Below are positions 59,609-64,000 of a stretch of 64,000 nt of DNA, one piece after another (position 1 is the stretch's first letter; every line of letters begins with the position of its first letter). The stretch comes from Sipunculus nudus. Its lineage: Eukaryota > Annelida > Sipuncula > Golfingiida > Sipunculidae. The notes beneath the pieces were generated by a model. That model was not told the origin of the DNA. It searched no databases and saw nothing but the letters and a program-made list of their open reading frames with translations. The position numbers were made by a program, and so were the translations under genes. Location of the stretch: positions 2,604,001 through 2,668,000 of the forward strand of contig CM049310.1 in assembly GCA_026874595.1 (NCBI GenBank), read 5' to 3'.

Positions 59609-60128
59609 GACCAAATAGCAAACCCGTTAACTATTTATAACCTAAGGTCAGTGTCGTAGAAATAGAAGCATCTACTATATTTACCCCATTCTTTCCTCGG
59701 CACTTCAATATTAGTAATAAAAATTGTACATTTATTTTTTGTCTATAAGTCAGACTTTTCTAAATACAGAGTACTCTGTGTTTGAGAGTTTGCAGAATTT
59801 CAGGGAATTTATATAGGGTTTTTAAAGGGACCGAAGTATTCATGAAAATGAAAAAGAAAGGTTTTGCATGGGAATCTGTGGTTTATTTAGATTAAAGATG
59901 AAGTCCCGACATATAGGCCTATGCCTGCTCCTTCATGTTGCCGTGTGAACATAAACAAGTTTTGTATAACAGAGCTGAAAAAACAGAGATCAAGAGTTAA
60001 AAGCGTGTTGTCATGGGACCTGACGATAACATACAACATGAAGTACATGTCATTTACTTCATTCTTGGTCGAGACAAAACAACCCCATGACTGCAGTTCT
60101 TCATTATATTTTATTTATTTTTTAACAT

Positions 60129-60312
60129 ATACCATATAAAATCTCGCCTAACGACCAATTAAGTTTAGCGACCACCTCAAATAACGACTACTTGTCACGG
60201 TCCCAATTCATTTTTGTCTTTATATCAGACCTCGCTTGGGGGACCACCCCGGAACTGAAACCACTTTATAGAGGTCCCGTTGGTGGTCGTAATTTCGAGG
60301 TTTCACTATATA
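60129..60312. mobile_element. Short MITE with imperfect terminal inverted repeats
   Basis: The left end reads TATAAAATCTCGCCTAACGA followed by CC. The right end, in reverse complement, reads TAGTGAAACCTCGAAATTAC followed by GACCACC. Internal GACCACC motifs face each other, and both ends lie at TATA, consistent with a TA-type duplication. About 180 bp with no coding content. Confidence 0.6.
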
Positions 60313-61916
60313 TAAACTTTTCCTTAAAATGTTAAACGCTTAACTGAGAAATGGTAGAGCAACTCTAGATAAGATATATTATCTAATGCTTTTCTTATCA
60401 ATTAATTCACGACTCGGAGGTTTAATTGCAGATGGTAAGCCCCCCCCCCCCCACACACACACACATACAAACAAAATCGAATGCAAGAATGTTGAAAAAA
60501 GAGAAGAAATTGAGATTCAGTTTATTTATTTGTAGGAAAATTAGGAACACAAAGATGTATATTAAGATATAGGCCTGAAATATTAGGTAAGCTATTGGCA
60601 ATCAGGATTTATCAAGCCTGTCCTACAGGCCCATTTTATGGTTCGATCATTGTTGTCTAGTGGTTTATTGTACCTGAAATTATCGTTTGAAGGGGCGGAC
60701 ACAGGATTTCGGAAAGAAGGGGTCCAACAAAGGAGGACTAATACAACTGGTCCCCAGGTCCGGAAAAAAGGGGTTAGGGGGATCCAGACCTCGGACATAT
60801 GTCTGAAACCCTTAAAAAAGGTTGCGGCGGTTGAAAAAAGTGTATATGTGTGTCTGTGTGTGGGGGGGGGGGGGCTTTCCGGATACCCTGGACCCCCTCA
60901 CTTGGACCCGCTTCAGGTTTGTATGTTTTGTGTTCCAATTTCAGTTTAATAAGTGTTCTCACTTAAATTGATCTGAAATTAAAATTACAGATTCCTAGCT
61001 CTGATTGGTTATGTAAAATCATGCCAGACTGGACGGACGAGCGGCTGGCAAAAATTATAACTGCAAAAGGAAATTATTATGCCATGTCAAATAACAGTAG
61101 TAAAAAATTCGTGTTTGGATAGGACAATACCTGTATAATCTGAAGTTCATTTGATGAAGAAAAAAAAGATGAAATTAATTATGCTTATTTGACATGAGAA
61201 AACATAGTTACAGAAAGAACAGACGTGAGATACATTCGTGAATATAAACAACCGTGCCAAGCCTCTGTGCATGCATAGCGCACGTACGTGTGTCTGAGAT
61301 GGTTTCCTGCGGGTCATTCATGTCATTCATTTCAATACACGATACATGTACCTGTAACAGCTTGAATTGAGGGGTTAATAATACACGTACTGTGTAATAT
61401 AGGCCTAAATCAGATAAGAAGGGGCCGGGTACAACTAGGATTTTAGAAGGGGGGGACTCAGCACCCTAGCAAAAGAACAAAAGAAATAAGCTTGTGTGTG
61501 TGTGGAAGGGGGTGCAACAAAGGCATTTTAAGACACATTTCAGAAACTAGAAAATTGGGACCCGTTGGGTCCTGTTGCATAGGAATGGTATATTGCCGCG
61601 TAGTGTGTTTCCAGACCTGTAAGCTAGCGACGTCTGGTGGTCGATACGGAACCAATTATTTATGTCTTTGTGGCAATGAGCCAAGTTAAGGTTAGCAATG
61701 ACGAGCACGGCGTGATGTTGGGCGGCCGAGCTGCTATATGATGCTGCCGGGAATTCAGTTGTGGTCAAGTGGAAGGGCCAAGTTAGTGTACATTCTGTAA
61801 GTCAGGGCATATGACTGACGGTGATAACAAACGGGCTCACTGTTATGCCCGTTTCTTCGGAAGTTATGGAAGGGACAACCAAACAGACAGGACAAAGCAG
61901 GTGTATCTCATGCGCA
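60313..61916. other. Intergenic, no gene seen
   Basis: Mixed composition with C and G runs (60440, 60862) and a short CA tract. Short frames at 60638-60949 and 61492-61689 overlap frames on the other strand and have no recognised domain. Confidence 0.5.
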
Positions 61917-64000
61917 TTTTTTTTAAAATTAAAATTAACTGTTTTATTTCTTTGTAAGCCCCTTCCTATTATAATAACTTGAGTAGAATTTATATAGTAT
62001 ATTTATTCCATTTATTTAATTGATAAATATATTTAAATGAATCTAATAAACACTTCACCTCCCCCCTGTCGATATTAAGCATTGTTTAAGTTGGTAATTG
62101 GTTTCCAGAGATTTTCATGATATTTAAGTTTTCCTCTGGAAAGTGCCACCTTTTTTTCAATGTCATAGTAATATTTTATGAAATTTCTTGCACCATTAAA
62201 TGACAACACCTCTCTTTTACACTTTTTCACATATATGTAATATTTTACAAAGAGTATAATTTTGTCCAGTAATCTATTTAAGCTTACATTCAGAATTATT
62301 ATTTTAATTGAGAAAATGTTTGGAATACCAAAGGTTGTAAGCCAGTCATATATTTTTTTCCAAAGTTCCTTGGTATAATCACATTCATAAAATATATGTG
62401 TGATGGTTTCTTTCTTACTGTTACAAAAAGTACATAGTTCACTCTCTGTAATACCGGCTTTAGTCAAGAATGGGTTTAATGCAAGAATACGATGCACAAT
62501 TTTATATTGAAAATACCTTAGTTTTGTAGAAATTGTTATGTTATCAATATTCTGAAAAGCTTCATGTAATTCATCTCTTGTGCACTCTCCTAAATCTCTT
62601 TGTCACATTAAAATACTATTTTCTGGCTGAGTGCATTTCATCGCAACTAGTTCATTATAAAAAAGGTTTGTAGGGTTTGCATGTTGAATTAATCTATTAA
62701 TTTTATATATATATGCTCCCTCATAGTAGTTATCAATAATTTCTGTTCTCCATTTATTTGGTATTGCATGTATAAGACTATTATATCTCATTGTGTCTAT
62801 ATGTATTCCATATATATCCTGTAATTCATGTTTACTGAACAATGTATACTGTTTATTTTTTTTCTTGATTAAATCATGGATATATCGAATTCCTGCTTCA
62901 TACCATATTTTATAGAATGCAAGTTTACCATTAATTTTAATATGTGAATTACACCACAGTGACTGTTTCAAATAATCCCCGACTGTTTCTGGTGTATCAT
63001 AGTTGAACTTGCACCATTCTTGCAGGATTTCAAACCAAAAGTTATTTAATTTTCTTAGAAAAGGAATGCTATGCATATCTTCATATTTCATATTGCAAGT
63101 GAAAATATAAGCAGTCATATGCTTTAAACTTGTATCTATTAAATGCCTCCATCCAACATCTGTGTTTCCTGTTAACAATCTCTTTATCCAAGTAATCTTT
63201 GTGGCTCTAACTTTTGACCAGATATCCACCATATTCAATCCTCCATACTTTTTTGGTGCTATTAAAGTGCTTCTTTTTATTTTATCTATTTTGCTATTCC
63301 ATATGAAATTACTGAGTAATACCTCTATTTCCTTTAAGTAATGAGGTAGTATATTAGGTAAAAGAGATATATGGTACTGTAATTGTGATATCAATTCAGA
63401 TTTTATAACTGTAATTTTTCCTATTGGCGTTAACTGTCGTTTGTTCCAAATATTTATCATGTTTTTTATTTTTGTGATTGATGGTTTGAAGTTTAAATTA
63501 GTTAAATTTTGTAATCTATTATTAATTTGAATACCCAGTACCGTCACTGGTCCGGTAGTCCATTGGAGGCCCATATTAATTATTTCATTTTTTCCATGTT
63601 CATGGTTTCCTATTGGCATGATTATAGTCTTTTCCAAATTAATTTTTAGACCACTTATAGAGTGGAATCGGCTAAACTGATCAACGGTTTCTTTAATAAC
63701 CTCGGGTCTACTTTCTATAAACAATGACGTATCATCTGCATATTGTGATATTTTATGTATTTTGTTATTTACCTCTATACCTTTTATTTCTTTATTATTT
63801 CTAATTCTTGTAGCCAATATTTCTGCACAAATGATAAATAAATATGGTGACAGGGGGCATCCCTGTCGGACTCCCCTGTTAATATTAAAAAAATTCGTGG
63901 ACCAGCCATTATTTAATACACATGATGTTATATCCTTGTAAAAGACCTTTATCCATTGACTTATGTTATTCCCAAAGTTGTAATAATCAAGAGCTTTATG
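61917..64000 (-). mobile_element. L1/Tx1-type non-LTR retrotransposon, 3' half
   Basis: Oriented leftward, it enters at the right window edge. It ends with a short 3' UTR and an A tail (T run at 61917-61924 on the plus strand). The coding part holds the RT palm, thumb and a zf-RVT type zinc finger. The 5' half (ORF1, endonuclease, RT fingers) is outside the window. Confidence 0.88.
62075..64000 (-). pseudogene. Reverse transcriptase ORF2 C-terminal part, one premature stop
   Basis: From the window edge the frame reads HKALDYYNFGNNISQW, GVRQGCPLSPYLFIICAEIL (RT block 4) and ISQYADDTSLFIESRP, with the catalytic YADD at 63731-63742. The LGI and LIAPKKYGGLNMVDIW blocks follow. A TGA at about 62603-62605 interrupts after ENSILM. 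The same frame then continues with QRDLGECTRDELHEAF to a zinc finger of the form CTFC...THIFYEC (about 62395-62450) and ends at 62075. Apart from this one stop nothing is broken in the visible 640 codons, so the copy is young. Confidence 0.87.

Larger units (their letters stand above)
56136..60128. other. Upstream of WDR38, no coding gene seen
   Basis: Contains a G run (55700 is just outside; none longer than 8 here), CGGAAG-rich short repeats at 58927-58958 and 59113-59180, and the inverted repeat pair described separately. The 74-codon minus frame at 58336-58560 has no recognisable domain. The WDR38 promoter probably lies in this stretch. Confidence 0.45.

Overview
The window is nuclear DNA from an animal, most likely a marine invertebrate and probably a lophotrochozoan such as a mollusc. 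The evidence is its AT-rich base composition, spliced genes with GT-AG introns, several clades of non-LTR retrotransposon, and dispersed elements with tandem-repeat cores and hairpin ends of the kind known from bivalves. The exact taxon cannot be fixed from sequence alone. No tRNA, rRNA or CRISPR array was seen.

Three host genes are supported. (1) An SPTLC1 orthologue (+, 13679-15157) encodes the non-catalytic LCB1 subunit of serine palmitoyltransferase in one uninterrupted 492-codon exon, probably with one intron in the 5' UTR. (2) A schlafen-like gene resembling SLFNL1 (+, four coding exons, 30258-37322) encodes 353 residues: an RRM-like domain, an AlbA_2/schlafen domain, a coiled coil and a C-terminal CaaX box. 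(3) A WDR38-like WD40 gene (-, eight coding exons, 56014-47109) encodes 301 residues. Genes 2 and 3 converge on a 10-kb interval dominated by tandem repeats.

Layout: 1-3885 holds copies of a dispersed repeat with hairpin ends (family X). 3886-6850 holds two broken non-LTR elements (-). 7270-12780 holds a decayed non-LTR element (+) lying between an inverted pair of palindrome-rich repeats. 13.1-16.0 kb is SPTLC1. 18.3-28.9 kb is a nest of X elements and a sister family, Z. 29-37.3 kb is the schlafen-like gene, whose introns hold a 36-bp minisatellite and a hAT-like MITE. 37.3-44.8 kb holds three tandem arrays of 92, 61 and 34 bp. 47.1-56.1 kb is WDR38, with a 61-bp array in its sixth intron. 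60.1 kb has a small MITE. 61.9-64.0 kb is the 3' half of an almost intact L1/Tx1-type element running off the window.

The most interesting signal is that two unrelated genes each carry a tandem array whose first repeat is part of the gene. In WDR38 the 61-bp unit copies the 3' splice site and first bases of exon 7, so the intron holds about 30 decoy acceptors. In the schlafen-like gene the 92-bp unit copies the last 22 codons, including the CaaX box and stop. A possible 12-nt in-frame microexon in WDR38 also deserves a check.
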